This document shows, piece after piece, positions 36,901-46,731 of a stretch of 64,000 nucleotides of DNA (within the stretch, counting starts at the first letter, position 1; the number at the start of each line of letters is the position of its first letter). Position numbers and translations under genes: made by a program. The stretch covers positions 2,976,001-3,040,000 of the forward strand of contig CAVNZM010000003.1 of NCBI GenBank assembly GCA_963693365.1, read 5' to 3'. Under the pieces are notes generated by a model that saw nothing but the letters and a program-made list of their open reading frames with translations, did not search any database and had not been told where the DNA came from. The DNA is from Amoebidium appalachense. Taxonomy: Eukaryota; Ichthyosporea.

Positions 36901-39900
36901 GTCCGAATCGCCGCTGTCCTCGCCCGCGCCGTCGCCGATAGCATCTGAATCATATCCACTGTCAGTGCCGATTGCAGGCTTCCGAAAGGAATGTTGCTTC
37001 TTGGCGCTGATTGGATCTCTCGATTCCAAGCTCTGCTGATTTCCGATTGGCTTATGCATCAGCAATTCCATTGGCTCATCTTGCACCACCGGAATACCGG
37101 CCTTTGGGGTGCATGATTCATCGATCACCACATCTCGCCCGACGATAGTCTTGCGCGCCTCGGTGTCCCACAACAAGTACGTCTTGCTGTCACCTGTGTA
37201 GCCGACGAATTTACACTCCCGACTCTTGGCGTCTAGCTTCCTGCGCTCGTCCTTCGGCACATGGACAAATGCCTTGCTACCAAATACACGTAGATGGCTA
37301 ACATCGGGCTTCTCTCCATACCATGCCTCCCAAGGTGTCATGCCACCCAGTACTGTGGTTGGCGTCAGGTTCTTGATGTACACAGCTGCCTGTACTGCCA
37401 GCTGCCAGAACCCCATACTCATGCCTGCTGACTGCAGCATGCAGCGCGCCGTCTCGACAATGGTCCTGTTAGCCCTCTCTGCTACACCATTCTGCTCTGG
37501 TGTGTAAGGGACTGTCGCCTCATGTTCAATGCCGCACGCTTCCAGGAACGACTTGAACTCAGTGGAGGTGTACTCACCCCCATTGTCGGAACGCAGAATC
37601 TTGATGCTGGCACCGTGTTGCTTCTCTACGTGTGCCTTGTACTTCTTGAAGTAAGTATGCACTTGGGATTTATGTTTCATGAAGTACACCGTAGTGAACC
37701 TTGTCTTGTCGTCGATGAAGGTGACATAATACTTGGAACCTTGCAGCGACTCCTTGTTGAACGGTCCTGCCACATCAGAATGAACTCTGTCGAGCTTCGC
37801 TGGCGCTGTCTTGCGGGGTAGCTTACTGAAAGAGAGCCGGGCTTGCTTCCCTCTCGCGCATCCCTCGCACACACCGTCATCTTGGGTTTTGCAGTCGATG
37901 CACAGACCCTCGACGATGTTTTCTTTAACCATCTTCTGTAGCGTGTTTATTGCCACATGACCAAACCGCCGGTGCCATAAACTGGCGCTGCCCTTTACCG
38001 GCTCACACACGGTGTTACCCCCACTGCTGCCGACTGCAGTGGTCACCATGTTCACGCTCTCACATACGGGTTTCACTAGGAGACGATACAGGCCTCCCTC
38101 CACTACCCCACGGGCCACAACTTGGCCATCTGTGGCACTCTCAATCGTACACTGTCGACCGTCGGTGATGCCTCTTAACCCGTGCTTGCCGGCGCTTGAA
38201 GCCGACATCACGTTAGTTCCAAATGCTGGCACGTACAGCACATTCTGCAGTCTAAATGTCATGCTGTTGCCCTGGAACTCACTTGTTAATCTTACGACGC
38301 CTATTCCTAGCGCCATCACACCCGGGGTGTTACCCAGAGCGACGGGTTTGGGTGTGATCGACCGGAAGTCTTCCATCCAGTCCTTTCGGCATGTGACATG
38401 GGAGGTTGCGCCGCAGTCCCAATACCACTCAGTTGAAGAAGGGAGTCCGCTGTTTACCGCCATGGCGAGTATCTCCTTGGAAGCTCCGTTCTGCTTCGCC
38501 TTGTCGCCGCGATTGCCGCCCTTCTTCTTCTTTGGACACTGTGACTTGTAGTGCCCAAACTTGTGACATTTGTAACACTCCACCTTGGATATGTCAGTCA
38601 CGCGCGGCTTGCCGGTGTCCTGTCGTGGCGTACCGCCGCGCCATTGGGTGCTGGTCATCATCACCCGCTGCTGTTCCCTTGCAGCCTCGTTCTCCTCAAA
38701 ACCACGCAGCTTGGCGATTATCTTTTCCATTGTCTTCTCAGCTGCTGGTAAAGCTTGAATGGTCCTAACGTCGGTGCGGAATCGGTCGTCAGCGCCTACA
38801 CCGTCCAGGAATTTCTCGGCAACCATGTCCTCACTAACTCCATTGGGATCGATATGAAGAAGATCCTGCACAATGCACTCCAGGCGGGCCGCATACTCCA
38901 GCACGCTTTCCGTCGGCATCATATCAGCACGCCAGAACTGTTGAATCAACATTCTCTTGTGCTCATCTGTGTTGCGCGCAGCGTATGATGCTACCGTATC
39001 CCATATGTCCTTGGGATTTCCTACGGCAATAGCTCGCCGACACAGGCTTGCAGGTACATCACCTAGTGTCTCCACCAGGTAGGAAGTCGCCTTCTTCTGA
39101 TCCAAGGGGTCGATCTCCACCGGAGGTTGCTCCACCGGTTCGCCGTCCTCTCCTATCACTTCAGGAGCCACGTCTTCAATCGTGTACCATAATTCCTCGC
39201 CCTCGAGGAAGCACTTCATGCGCATGGCCCACATTGAGTAGGAGATTTTGCCCTTGCCTTCTCCTTCATACATGGGAACTGGACATTTTGCTCTTCCCAT
39301 CTTGTCTCAACAGTCGCTTGATCGTAGCGTTGTACTGGGCCCATAACCGTAACTTAGAGGTTTCTCTGTGAGACTTTATTATTTGCTGACTTGCATTGAC
39401 TGGCCTGCCGGGACCTTTATATACTTGTGGTCTGGCTCACTGGAATGTTACATACTATTCCCGATTGGTCTACCCGCCGCTATGGATCTAGTCGCTACCA
39501 ATCAAAGCACTCCAATAGAATCTTCTAGACTCTTCTAGATCTATCCTGATCTATCGTGAACCTATCCACCAGTTTATCCCGAATATCTCGAATATTCCCG
39601 ATCACTAGTGCTACGCTAACGCAGGGCATACCGGATGGCTATCCTGTTCGACACGTCTCCCCCTTGCAGCCGGGGTCTGACAACGACGGCGGCCGTGATG
39701 AGGATGCAGTTGAGGCTAACGGCAGCGGTGGCCAGGTCAGCGGAGATGGCAGCAACAGCGAGCCCGAGGATGAGACTAGCGAGCGTGAGCAAGTGAAGAA
39801 CGCTGATGTCAGCGAGGAAGAGGGGGACAGGGACGGCGACGCCAGCGAGCGCGATGGGGCCGAGGGCAGCGAGGCCGAGGGCAGCGAGGATGAGGGCAGC

Positions 39901-39972
39901 AAGAAGAGGGTGCGCAATGAGGAGGAGGATGAGGAACGCGCCACCGTGACCAAAAAAAGCAAGGAAGATTAA
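32055..39972 (+). CDS. five-exon gene of unknown function, last exon split by a copia insertion
   Basis: Exons 32055-32435 (open from AG at 32016), 32601-32927, 33392-33601, 33993-34166 and 34550-34724 plus 39659-39972 are all in phase 0. They give 526 residues once the inserted element and one CGTCT copy are discounted. Exon 1 ends in a Ser/Lys/Glu region with an NLS-like SPRKKSKSSRKR. Exons 2-4 are globular and helical (KTVMPTAHDVLSSRGKEHW, GYPCGRKYSADPDTFHPFGW). Exon 5 starts with a basic coiled-coil-like stretch (KNWEKVKIRLKADQYQAKK). It would end in about 100 acidic residues with KKRVRNEEED and TKKSKED. I recognise no family. With the insertion the frame stops two codons into the LTR (GTC TTG TAG), so the product loses its acidic tail. 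The start may instead be upstream. Confidence 0.65.
33180..33335. repeat. internal TGGATAT-word patch (intron 2)
   Basis: gtatccgttggatatcc, cgttggataatac, tatctgttggacaacc and gatggatac within 150 bp of intron, the same vocabulary as the edge islands. Confidence 0.5.
34725..35030 (-). repeat. copia 3' LTR
   Basis: 306 bp. Minus-strand TATA box (tatataaag) at about 34790-34799. Its outer end reads ..CTAAGCTACA. Confidence 0.9.
35164..39300 (-). CDS. copia gag-pol polyprotein (1378 aa, intact)
   Basis: A single frame from ATG at 39300 encodes, in Ty1/copia order: the gag helical region (residues 1-230); a CCHC knuckle, CYKCHKFGHYKSQC (about 245); a protease with WYWDCGATSHVT (about 295); integrase with the HRRFGHV zinc region and a DD35E core (HSDVAGPF, LRSDNGGEYTS, ERANRT); reverse transcriptase (KSLYGLKQAARCW, AVHVDDMLVAA); and RNase H (TEAEYMA, YADNQASIKLARNP). 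Two unusual points: the protease active site reads DCGA instead of DS/TGA, and the polymerase box is HVDD instead of YVDD. It has no stop or frame change, and gag and pol are fused. Confidence 0.95.
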   Translation of the reverse strand: MGRAKCPVPMYEGEGKGKISYSMWAMRMKCFLEGEELWYTIEDVAPEVIGEDGEPVEQPPVEIDPLDQKKATSYLVETLGDVPASLCRRAIAVGNPKDIWDTVASYAARNTDEHKRMLIQQFWRADMMPTESVLEYAARLECIVQDLLHIDPNGVSEDMVAEKFLDGVGADDRFRTDVRTIQALPAAEKTMEKIIAKLRGFEENEAAREQQRVMMTSTQWRGGTPRQDTGKPRVTDISKVECYKCHKFGHYKSQCPKKKKGGNRGDKAKQNGASKEILAMAVNSGLPSSTEWYWDCGATSHVTCRKDWMEDFRSITPKPVALGNTPGVMALGIGVVRLTSEFQGNSMTFRLQNVLYVPAFGTNVMSASSAGKHGLRGITDGRQCTIESATDGQVVARGVVEGGLYRLLVKPVCESVNMVTTAVGSSGGNTVCEPVKGSASLWHRRFGHVAINTLQKMVKENIVEGLCIDCKTQDDGVCEGCARGKQARLSFSKLPRKTAPAKLDRVHSDVAGPFNKESLQGSKYYVTFIDDKTRFTTVYFMKHKSQVHTYFKKYKAHVEKQHGASIKILRSDNGGEYTSTEFKSFLEACGIEHEATVPYTPEQNGVAERANRTIVETARCMLQSAGMSMGFWQLAVQAAVYIKNLTPTTVLGGMTPWEAWYGEKPDVSHLRVFGSKAFVHVPKDERRKLDAKSRECKFVGYTGDSKTYLLWDTEARKTIVGRDVVIDESCTPKAGIPVVQDEPMELLMHKPIGNQQSLESRDPISAKKQHSFRKPAIGTDSGYDSDAIGDGAGEDSGDSDAAGSGDEEDRAELQVATRSAYPSMTTRRGGTYGINAGVVEYRDSISMAIESADSNEDDPVTLEEAISRPDGAKWKAALDEEYESLVKNGTWSLVPLPPGRRAVSFKWVFKMKRNADGSVERYKARGVARGFSQQEGIDYEETFAPVAKFTSFRLLFAMAAAENMHLTQIDIVTAFLNGDIKEELYMQQPRGYEVPGKEDYVCRLHKSLYGLKQAARCWNEKMHEAMVDLGFTRVEADRCVYFKVNGSGKTVVAVHVDDMLVAASTDDLIQEFVRQVATKFSVKVIGEPKLLLGVQVSRDAATGDIKLSQETYIKSLMRRFNMVDCKAKSTPLPERCVLSKAMSPASEEERVAMRQVPYARAVGSLMYAMVATRPDIAQAVGELSKFVSNPGLQHWDAAKHLLRYLKGTTNYGIVYRGGRGGSTTVEGFTDSDYAGNSDDRKSTSGYIFTANGSAISWGSKQQKTVATSSTEAEYMATCLAVKEAKWLRQLLGQLGYDMSEATIIYADNQASIKLARNPMLHNRSKHIDVQYHYTRECVENGDVELVYCSTNSNVADMCTKALGRLKLVQHRQAIGMAE
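39335..39348 (-). promoter_or_regulatory. half-tRNA primer-binding site
   Basis: On the minus strand the sequence after the 5' LTR reads GGTTATGGGCCCAG. It is complementary to the anticodon-arm region of initiator tRNA-Met and is the same primer site used by Drosophila copia, which primes from a cleaved tRNA-iMet fragment. Confidence 0.85.
39349..39653 (-). repeat. copia 5' LTR
   Basis: Nearly identical to 34725-35030. Differences seen include agatct for agctct, gcaggg for gaaggg, and TTAC for CTACA at the inner end. Confidence 0.9.
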
Positions 39973-40289
39973 CCCCCCCCCCCCCCCCCCCCAATTATCT
40001 TTGATTGTGCCCAGTGTGTTCAAGTTGATCTTGTGTTTTTTTTCTTTTCTTTATTAATACGTCTTATAGTAGTAACAAAAAAACATGTGTAGTTTGTAAG
40101 CAAGAAGGTCACTGGACCCTGTAATAGTTCATAATCAAAAGTAAGTGTTGGATTGTGTGTCATATGCTCCTGGTGAGCATGACTTAGATAAAACTGGTCA
40201 TGCTCCTGTGGGGCATGACGTGTACATAAAGACTTGTGCTGCCGTCGTTGAGCAAGTGCCAGATCCCAACGAGGAGGGGGGGGGGGGGG
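39973..40289. other. 3' flank of the unknown gene
   Basis: A C tract, then AT-rich DNA. A small direct repeat (gctcctggtgagcatgac at about 40167, gctcctgtggggcatgac at about 40202) is present. No gene. Confidence 0.4.
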
Positions 40290-41440
40290 GTATTGCATAT
40301 CCAATTGGGCATTATTTATATATTAGACTACTCATCGAGATATATATTTAATGGACTGCTAAATTATATCAAACTGGATATCTAGTGCATATCCAGACAC
40401 GGAAGTGATGATATCCGATTGGATATCACTCATATATTAGATTAGTCCTTAGGATATACATGCAACGGATGAGTATTAGATATCACTGTGATATAGAATA
40501 CATATCCAGACACGTTGTTCGGATTTCTGCCTATATGTCTATTTATATATATAATATATGCAAGGGCCGATATCTAAAGGGTGTCTTTTGGTCGTCTATC
40601 ACATCCATTTTCGGTGGTTCATTTACTGATCCAGTGCATATATACTGGGATGCATGTTGGATATCTATGCTTTGGTCTACTTGGCAACTATTATGAGGTC
40701 TATTGGTGACCTGACTGTATATAGTCAATATAGGTATTCTATGCCTATATACATAGCTATCTGTATATCTATTGAACCGCATTTTCGGTAATAAATCTAT
40801 GCACAACCTATATGTATTGCATATCAAATTACATCTCTTTTGTATCAATTACATATGATTTAGGTTACCCACAGCATATCAATTGGATCTCGATTGTGCA
40901 CCTTTTATTCATGTTATATATATATATTACGTATCATAATGGATAGGGTTTTCGGCAGGTTTCCAGTCACTGGATACCTTCGTTGCATATCCAGTATATA
41001 TGTTGTGCATGTGTATTTGCATATCTAGTGTTCGATATCCACTGGATATCACGTTTCCCGTGGATATCTAGTGGATCCCTAACAGTAGTTATCCAATGGA
41101 TATCAGGGTTTTAACAGATATCTATATACATATTAGCCGTAGATATCCAAGATTAATATCCATTTATATTTACATATCTTAAACCCATGAACTGGATGTA
41201 GGGTTATGTTCAGGATGGGTTTGAGTATATGGATATCTTTAATGTATCTTTTATGGGTTCCGGATGTTTCGGCAAGATTGCTGATGTACATATTAGTATC
41301 ATGTGCAAACTGTACCCTTGTGATATCGCATGGGTATCTCAGCACTACTTTCTTGTATAAGATATCTTCTGGTATCAGGTTCAGGATGTTTTCCGGTGTC
41401 ATCCAGACCCGGTGCCAGTTGTCTGTTATATCGTGATAGT
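40290..41440. repeat. right island of TGGATATCCA-like palindromic words
   Basis: Dense ggatatc, gatatccga, tatccagt and actggatatc words on both strands in AT-rich DNA. The island starts about 320 bp after the stop of the unknown gene and mirrors the left island. Confidence 0.7.
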
Positions 41441-43431
41441 AGAAAACTCAGAAATGGGATGTGTGATGTCGGCGGCAAACTTTAGTAGTATTGCAGGCGG
41501 CACTGGTCTTCTTCAGGAAACACACAAAAGCTAAAATAGAAACATTAGGCCTGTAAACTTTAATTATAAACGTATGTAGTTGTAAAATTTAAAAGCTACA
41601 TTTTTCAATGTATTTATATTAATTTGGAGGGTTTCTCTCATGATGCATGTCATCCTTGTTAATCATAATATGAAGATTTGCTTTTTTCAAGTTCAAAACA
41701 GTTTAAGGGGCTGCCACTGTCCTGTAAAGCAGTCTGAGGGACGCCGGGACAATATATCGGACCTGACCGGTGTCGCAGCCATAAATCTATTGATAAGTAC
41801 AAAGTTACTAGACAGTGAAGTCACAGGGCCAAAATGTACTCGGAAATTGATCGAATTTTAGTTACCCGGTGAGACCCGACATTTTAAACTGTGCCTACTA
41901 GTATTTTGTTAGGTTTGCATGAAGTGGTGTGCTCTGAAAGAAACATGCATATTGGTGCTATGGGGAAGCAAGACACAACATCAATTTGCATACTACTGTT
42001 GTAGAGCTACCTGATTGGTTAAAAATGAAAACGTATGAGCCAATCAAAATCTTTTAACGGAGTTTTTTTTTTTTTTGGGCGGGAAGTTTCGTCATATTCA
42101 ACGTGACAATATCACATCGGATTCACATCGCAGGCCGCGCGCAGGCATCATCATGGTTGATAGAAACAGCTTCGCTGTTGAAACCTCATTATTTTCCTGT
42201 TTCTGTTTTCCCACATGCCGTCTCATTGAAATGTTAGCTCATTTGCACGCGCCACATCATCAAACGCTCTCACGAAAGTGCACTTGGCGACCTGGGAAAC
42301 CTGAGCCCAAGGTTCCGAAAGCGAGCATACAACCGTGAATACTCGAAACATACAAGGAAGCGAAGGAGGGAAGAAACATTGGACGAAAAGCTGAAGAGGG
42401 CAAAAATAGAGAGCGTACAAAAGCTGCATGCACAGGGCCTTATTGACGAGAACGCACAAAGCTTTAGTGTAGACGACGCTTCGCTAGAGTTTGAAGGCCT
42501 GTTTGCTGAGGAAGCAAGGACCAGCACGTGCACAAACGATGCAGACGACACGCACCCCGCACACCCAGATCCGGACCAGCAAAACCACTAAGAAACTACG
42601 AACCCCCCTGGACCATACACCAAGCTTTTGCTACCGAAGAAAAGACGCCTCTCTCAGACAGATAACAACAACATCTGCAGCATTTGGTCTGTGAAATACG
42701 AGGAACTCCTTTAAACGCAAAACAACGACCAGCTGCAGTCAGTTTGTTTTTGGAATCGGAATACGTTATTTGTAGCGATTGGTTGAAACAGCACCATGGC
42801 TCCCTGGTGTTGACCAAAAGCAGCTCGCCAAAACCGCAGTAAATCGTCGTGCAAATCGATTTTGTGTCTTGCTGCCCCATAGTAGATTTCATGGTTTTGA
42901 TAGGTCCTAGTTCTTAGTCATTTCTCCGGCCAGGAATACTGGCCCAAAATGTTGCCATTAGCAGATAATGATCCTGCCACAGCCCCACAGCAGGTCAGTT
43001 GCGGTGCTGCTGCATGTGTGTAGGTCTCTTTAGGCCCAGATTTTTTAATCATAGTTTTTGTCCACCCGTCACCACACTTCGATCCTTGCCTAAGTTGACT
43101 AGTAGTAGTCTAGTAACTAGGAACGGTTTTTAAGCAATGGTGAAGCATTGTATTCTTCAAATCATCTGGTTTCAAACCGACTAATAAAGAAGAATTATAA
43201 TACTAAAGAATAGTCAGATGAATTTAGCCATTAAATTTTATTGATTCATTGAAGCTAGATTAATTGATGTTGCATTGCGCTCTCAGCTTGATTTGTCTTC
43301 TCGGAGAAGGGGCATATTAGTTAGATAGGGCGGAGAACAACTGAACTGAAGATAGAATAATATAGTAAGGCAGACACAGCCAAAGGTCCAAATTTCATAT
43401 TTTCTCTACATTGAGTGAGTGAGCCTGACAT
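41441..43431. other. spacer, one possible exon
   Basis: Mostly no recognisable content. At 42215-42591 on the plus strand a frame bounded on the left by a tgttag acceptor-like site is open to TAA. It encodes a very basic stretch (RFRKRAYNREYSKHTRKRRR), then a charged helical region and an acidic end. There is no ATG. It could be a terminal exon, but no partner exon was found. Confidence 0.2.
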
Positions 43432-43436
43432 ATCTC

Positions 43437-44157
43437 TGTCGTATCCTAATGTATGTGTACTAGAGACGCGGCACTCTACTAAGTGTACACACACGAAAAG
43501 GAACGAACGTGTACAGAAAAACGGTAAAGTTTATTAAGACCAGGCTCCGACGGGCAAACTTAGATCCGTACGGATTGAGTCTAAGTTACGACTGAGGCCA
43601 TCAAGGCCGTGCCCTACAAGATCATCATCACCTGGCCCCCTACGATGCCACATTCCATTAACATTCCGATCTACTTTTATCGTGCGCCTGCACGAGCTAA
43701 GTCGATCTACTCAACTAATATATTTATCCAAGTCTCACCCCTCACCCTCCCCCTAGTGGCACCGCAGAGTCTAAATCTACATTTCATACTATCCTCCCCC
43801 CCCCTCCCTCCCCCCCTTTCCTCTACATCTAAATATATAAATACGTTTGGCAACATATACTATCAAACCTTGCCAATCCTTACAAAAGGGCTTCTGCCCG
43901 AACAATGACATTCCTAAGTCCTCCTACGATCTATCCTACACACTAATTAGAATTCTATTGGACGGCTGTCCCGGCTGACGTGGTCCAATGCCCTGCGCCG
44001 GCAGAGGCAAGATGCACGCAGCTGTACAGCTATCTTGCTATCTTGAGGCCCCGGACTTGATCTTGATGATCTGTGGACCCGGGCCACCCCCCCCCCCCCC
44101 CCCCCGATCTCGATCGTAGACTTAGGCTAATCTGCTGAGACGGATTAGTATATGTCA
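43437..44157 (-). repeat. gypsy 3' LTR
   Basis: 721 bp. Minus-strand ends TGACATATAC..GGATACGACA. Its family also left the solo LTR at 22217-22944. Confidence 0.93.
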
Positions 44158-44424
44158 ACTCCCCCCCGGCCCCCGGAAAAGCTGAGTCCCACCTCAGTCA
44201 CATTACATCTAACACCCCCTAAAAAGACATAGACTAATCAGTCTCCTAAAAAAAATTAAATTAAATAAATTACGAAGAAAAATAATAAATTAATCTACAC
44301 CATAAGCTTGATACCTACGGAGACACCTATGATAATAAATTAAATTCCTACGACTACATTCACACTCCTCCTCGGTCTCCCTCCCCTCCCTCCCCCTCCC
44401 CCCGTGTGTCTACGTGTATTTGCA

Positions 44425-44739
44425 TCACTCCCCCCCCCCGGCCCCCTCCCCCACCGACTTTTTCACACCACGATTAAACTGAGGAATAACTCTCTTTGGC
44501 CGAGAGGGAGCACTAGGCAACTCCCTCTGCACTAATCTAGCCTCATAAGCACGAATAGAAAACGGGCAATCCAAATGAAACTCAGGCAACCACTGATCTT
44601 CCTGATAACCTCCCTCAAAACGAATTAAATAATAATTTACCTTACCTTCCTTACCTTCGATAACCTTTTTATCCATAATTTTATCTACTGCAGCCTCCGA
44701 TACATCCACCGACCCGTCATAGTCGGGGGGTGAATGCAT
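44425..44739 (-). CDS. gypsy integrase C-terminal chromodomain segment
   Basis: Encodes VDKIMDKKVIEG, then YYLIRFEGGYQEDQWLPEFHL, the aromatic pattern of a chromodomain of the kind that targets chromoviruses to chromatin. A basic tail follows. It overlaps the preceding integrase frame at a run of six C (about 44725-44730), where the frame shifts by one. It is thus the end of the pol polyprotein, not a separate gene. Confidence 0.75.
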   Translation of the reverse strand: MHSPPDYDGSVDVSEAAVDKIMDKKVIEGKEGKVNYYLIRFEGGYQEDQWLPEFHLDCPFSIRAYEARLVQRELPSAPSRPKRVIPQFNRGVKKSVGEGAGGGE

Positions 44740-45484
44740 CTAACACTCGACGGCCCTCCGGCCGTTTAACCCTAAGGGCCCTATCATAATATTCCTTTAT
44801 ATCATCTACATTATAAAATCTAACATCACTCTCATTATCTAACCTCTGCACCTTATATTCCGTCGGACCTAACCTAGCCACTATTTTATACGGACCGATA
44901 AAAAGAGGCAACCATTTCTTACCATACTTACGAAGACCTTCACCTTCACCCTTACCTTCCTGCTCCTGCTTATATCTCTTCTTCCTAGTATGATCCCTAA
45001 TTAAAACTAAAGTACCCTCGGCAAATTCACGTAACGGACGTGTGGACACGTCTGTACGTGCCTGTGCCTGCTGTGTACGGGCCAGAGCTGCATCACGTGC
45101 AGCCCGGGCCCGGGTTAGTAGCTGCTCCCGGAACTCAGTCCAGTGGGGATAAGTTAGTCGGTCAGCCCCCCCCATCGGCAAAAGTGCCGTATCTAACAAA
45201 CTAATAGCCTCCTGCCCATAGACCAAATAAAATGGAGAAAAACCAGTCACAGCATGAGGGGTAGAATTATATGAATGAGCAATAAACCTAGACATATGAT
45301 CCCAATCATTAGCCTCCACATCCACCATTTTGCCAAAGGACTTCTGAAACACTGCATGCACACGTTCAGAGATGGCATTTGCTTGAGGGTGATATGCAGA
45401 CGTAGTGATATGAGCTACCCTTAAAATTTTACACACCTCCGACACCAACTGATTTAAAAACACACGACTCCTATCCGTTAACAA
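44717..45484 (-). CDS. gypsy integrase, catalytic C-terminal half
   Basis: Starts LTDRSRVFLNQL, with the second acidic residue of the DDE triad in TDRS, and continues with YHPQANAISERVH, carrying the Glu. A GPYKIVARLGPTEYKV segment (GPY/F module) follows. The join to the upstream frame at about 45490 needs one extra base, and this is not a long homopolymer. Confidence 0.85.
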   Translation of the reverse strand: MLTDRSRVFLNQLVSEVCKILRVAHITTSAYHPQANAISERVHAVFQKSFGKMVDVEANDWDHMSRFIAHSYNSTPHAVTGFSPFYLVYGQEAISLLDTALLPMGGADRLTYPHWTEFREQLLTRARAARDAALARTQQAQARTDVSTRPLREFAEGTLVLIRDHTRKKRYKQEQEGKGEGEGLRKYGKKWLPLFIGPYKIVARLGPTEYKVQRLDNESDVRFYNVDDIKEYYDRALRVKRPEGRRVLDAFTPRL

Positions 45485-46152
45485 AACACGAGGACAACCA
45501 ACCTAAGACAAATTTCATCCACAAAAATACGAGCAAACAAAACGGCATTAGCAGTGGGGAGAGGAAAAACTTCAACCCAACGAGTGGCCACATCGGTGAC
45601 GGTAACAAGAACAGTGTTACCCTCAACCGTAGAATTAAAAGGACCGACCACATCCACTGCTACCCTTTCAAACATACGAACATTAAAATCCCTAATAAAC
45701 GACGGGCGGGAACGAGAGTGGGGACTCTCATTCCTTTCCTGACAATGCATGCATGACAACACATAATCCCTCACCTCCCTACTCATACCCGGCCAAAAAT
45801 ACGAACGATTAACACGAAGCAACGTCCTATTTACACCTAAATGACCAGCCATGGGATGCTCATGCACCATATGCAAAACCTCAGGCACAAGTGCCGTCGG
45901 GACCCAAACTCGGTGTCCGTCTGGCCCAGAACAATGATAAACTAAATCCTGCTCTACCTGACACATTTTTGCTAACTTAGCTACCTTAATCATCTGCCTT
46001 TTATTTGTAAATTTAATCGAATCAACCGGCCCCTTTAAATAATTCTTAACCAGACCAATCAACACATCTTCCTCCTGAGCTAAGATCAAAGCCGTAGGTG
46101 CTAAGGCAGGGGCCGAGCCATGAGACTCGGTCCCGACCTCAGACACCGACAA
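45478..46152 (-). CDS. gypsy integrase, zinc-binding and N-terminal catalytic part
   Basis: Carries the HHCC zinc module (HEHPMAGHLGVNRT, then CMHCQER) and the first catalytic Asp region (VAVDVVGPFNSTVEGN). The frame runs out after FVDEICLRL, where homologous integrases continue GCP, so a single base is missing. Confidence 0.85.
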   Translation of the reverse strand: MSVSEVGTESHGSAPALAPTALILAQEEDVLIGLVKNYLKGPVDSIKFTNKRQMIKVAKLAKMCQVEQDLVYHCSGPDGHRVWVPTALVPEVLHMVHEHPMAGHLGVNRTLLRVNRSYFWPGMSREVRDYVLSCMHCQERNESPHSRSRPSFIRDFNVRMFERVAVDVVGPFNSTVEGNTVLVTVTDVATRWVEVFPLPTANAVLFARIFVDEICLRLVVLVFC

Positions 46153-46242
46153 ATACCTCCCCCCCCTCTCCTACACTTATAAGCAAGCAACCCCGGAACC
46201 CAAGAAGACACATCCACAGACACAGCATCTATTCCTTTCTGC

Positions 46243-46731
46243 TCACTCGCCCCCCCTTCCCCCCCTCCCCCCCCGTCTCTCACTATCCCCCCCCTCCCCC
46301 TCCTTCTCTTCTTCAAACAAAATATAAGCAGCACGAGAGAGAGCATCACAGTCGACCATTGTTTCACCCTTGGCATAAAACAATTTATAGGAGAACTCAC
46401 CGAGAGCCGCGGCCCACTTCTGCATCCTCTCGTTGACCAGACGAGTGGTGCCGGCCATGGCTAGGCAGGGCTTGTGGTCGGTGTAGACCTCAAACGTCCT
46501 GCCTGCGAGTATATACCTCCATGCCTGTGAGACTGCCCAAAAGATAGCATGGGACTCTCTCTCCGGATTGCTATATCTACGTTCACTTTTACTAAATGAA
46601 CGACTAGCATAAGCAATCACTCTATCCTGCCCCTCCTGCACTTGATATAACACGGCCCCCTCAGCAACCTTACTTGCATCGCACCGAACTTTAAACATCC
46701 CCCCCCCCGGCCGAAAAATCAGGATGAACAA
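46243..46731 (-). CDS. gypsy RNase H segment
   Basis: Encodes VRCDASKVAEGAVLYQ, AYASRSFSKSERRYSNPERE, YTDHKPCLAM and the tether VDCDALSRA, which is the Ty3/gypsy RNase H order. It is separated from the reverse transcriptase frame by a shift at a nine-C run (about 46702) and from the integrase frame by shifts in the C-rich 46250-46300 stretch. Confidence 0.88.
   Translation of the reverse strand: MFILIFRPGGGMFKVRCDASKVAEGAVLYQVQEGQDRVIAYASRSFSKSERRYSNPERESHAIFWAVSQAWRYILAGRTFEVYTDHKPCLAMAGTTRLVNERMQKWAAALGEFSYKLFYAKGETMVDCDALSRAAYILFEEEKEGEGGDSERRGGRGGRGGE

Larger units (their letters stand above)
34725..39653 (-). mobile_element. complete Ty1/copia retrotransposon
   Basis: It is 4929 bp with LTRs at 34725-35030 and 39349-39653 that differ at only a few bases, and a 5-bp target duplication CGTCT (34720-34724 and 39654-39658). 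On the minus strand the LTR opens TGTCGAACAGG, and a polypurine caagtggggg precedes the 3' LTR. A primer-binding site of the half-tRNA type follows the 5' LTR. One long gag-pol frame is intact, so the copy looks recently active. It sits inside the final exon of the unknown gene. Confidence 0.95.

Noticed and set aside
43609-43908. 99-codon frame in the gypsy LTR
   Set aside because: It lies wholly in the LTR on the strand opposite to transcription and recurs in the other LTR only by identity.
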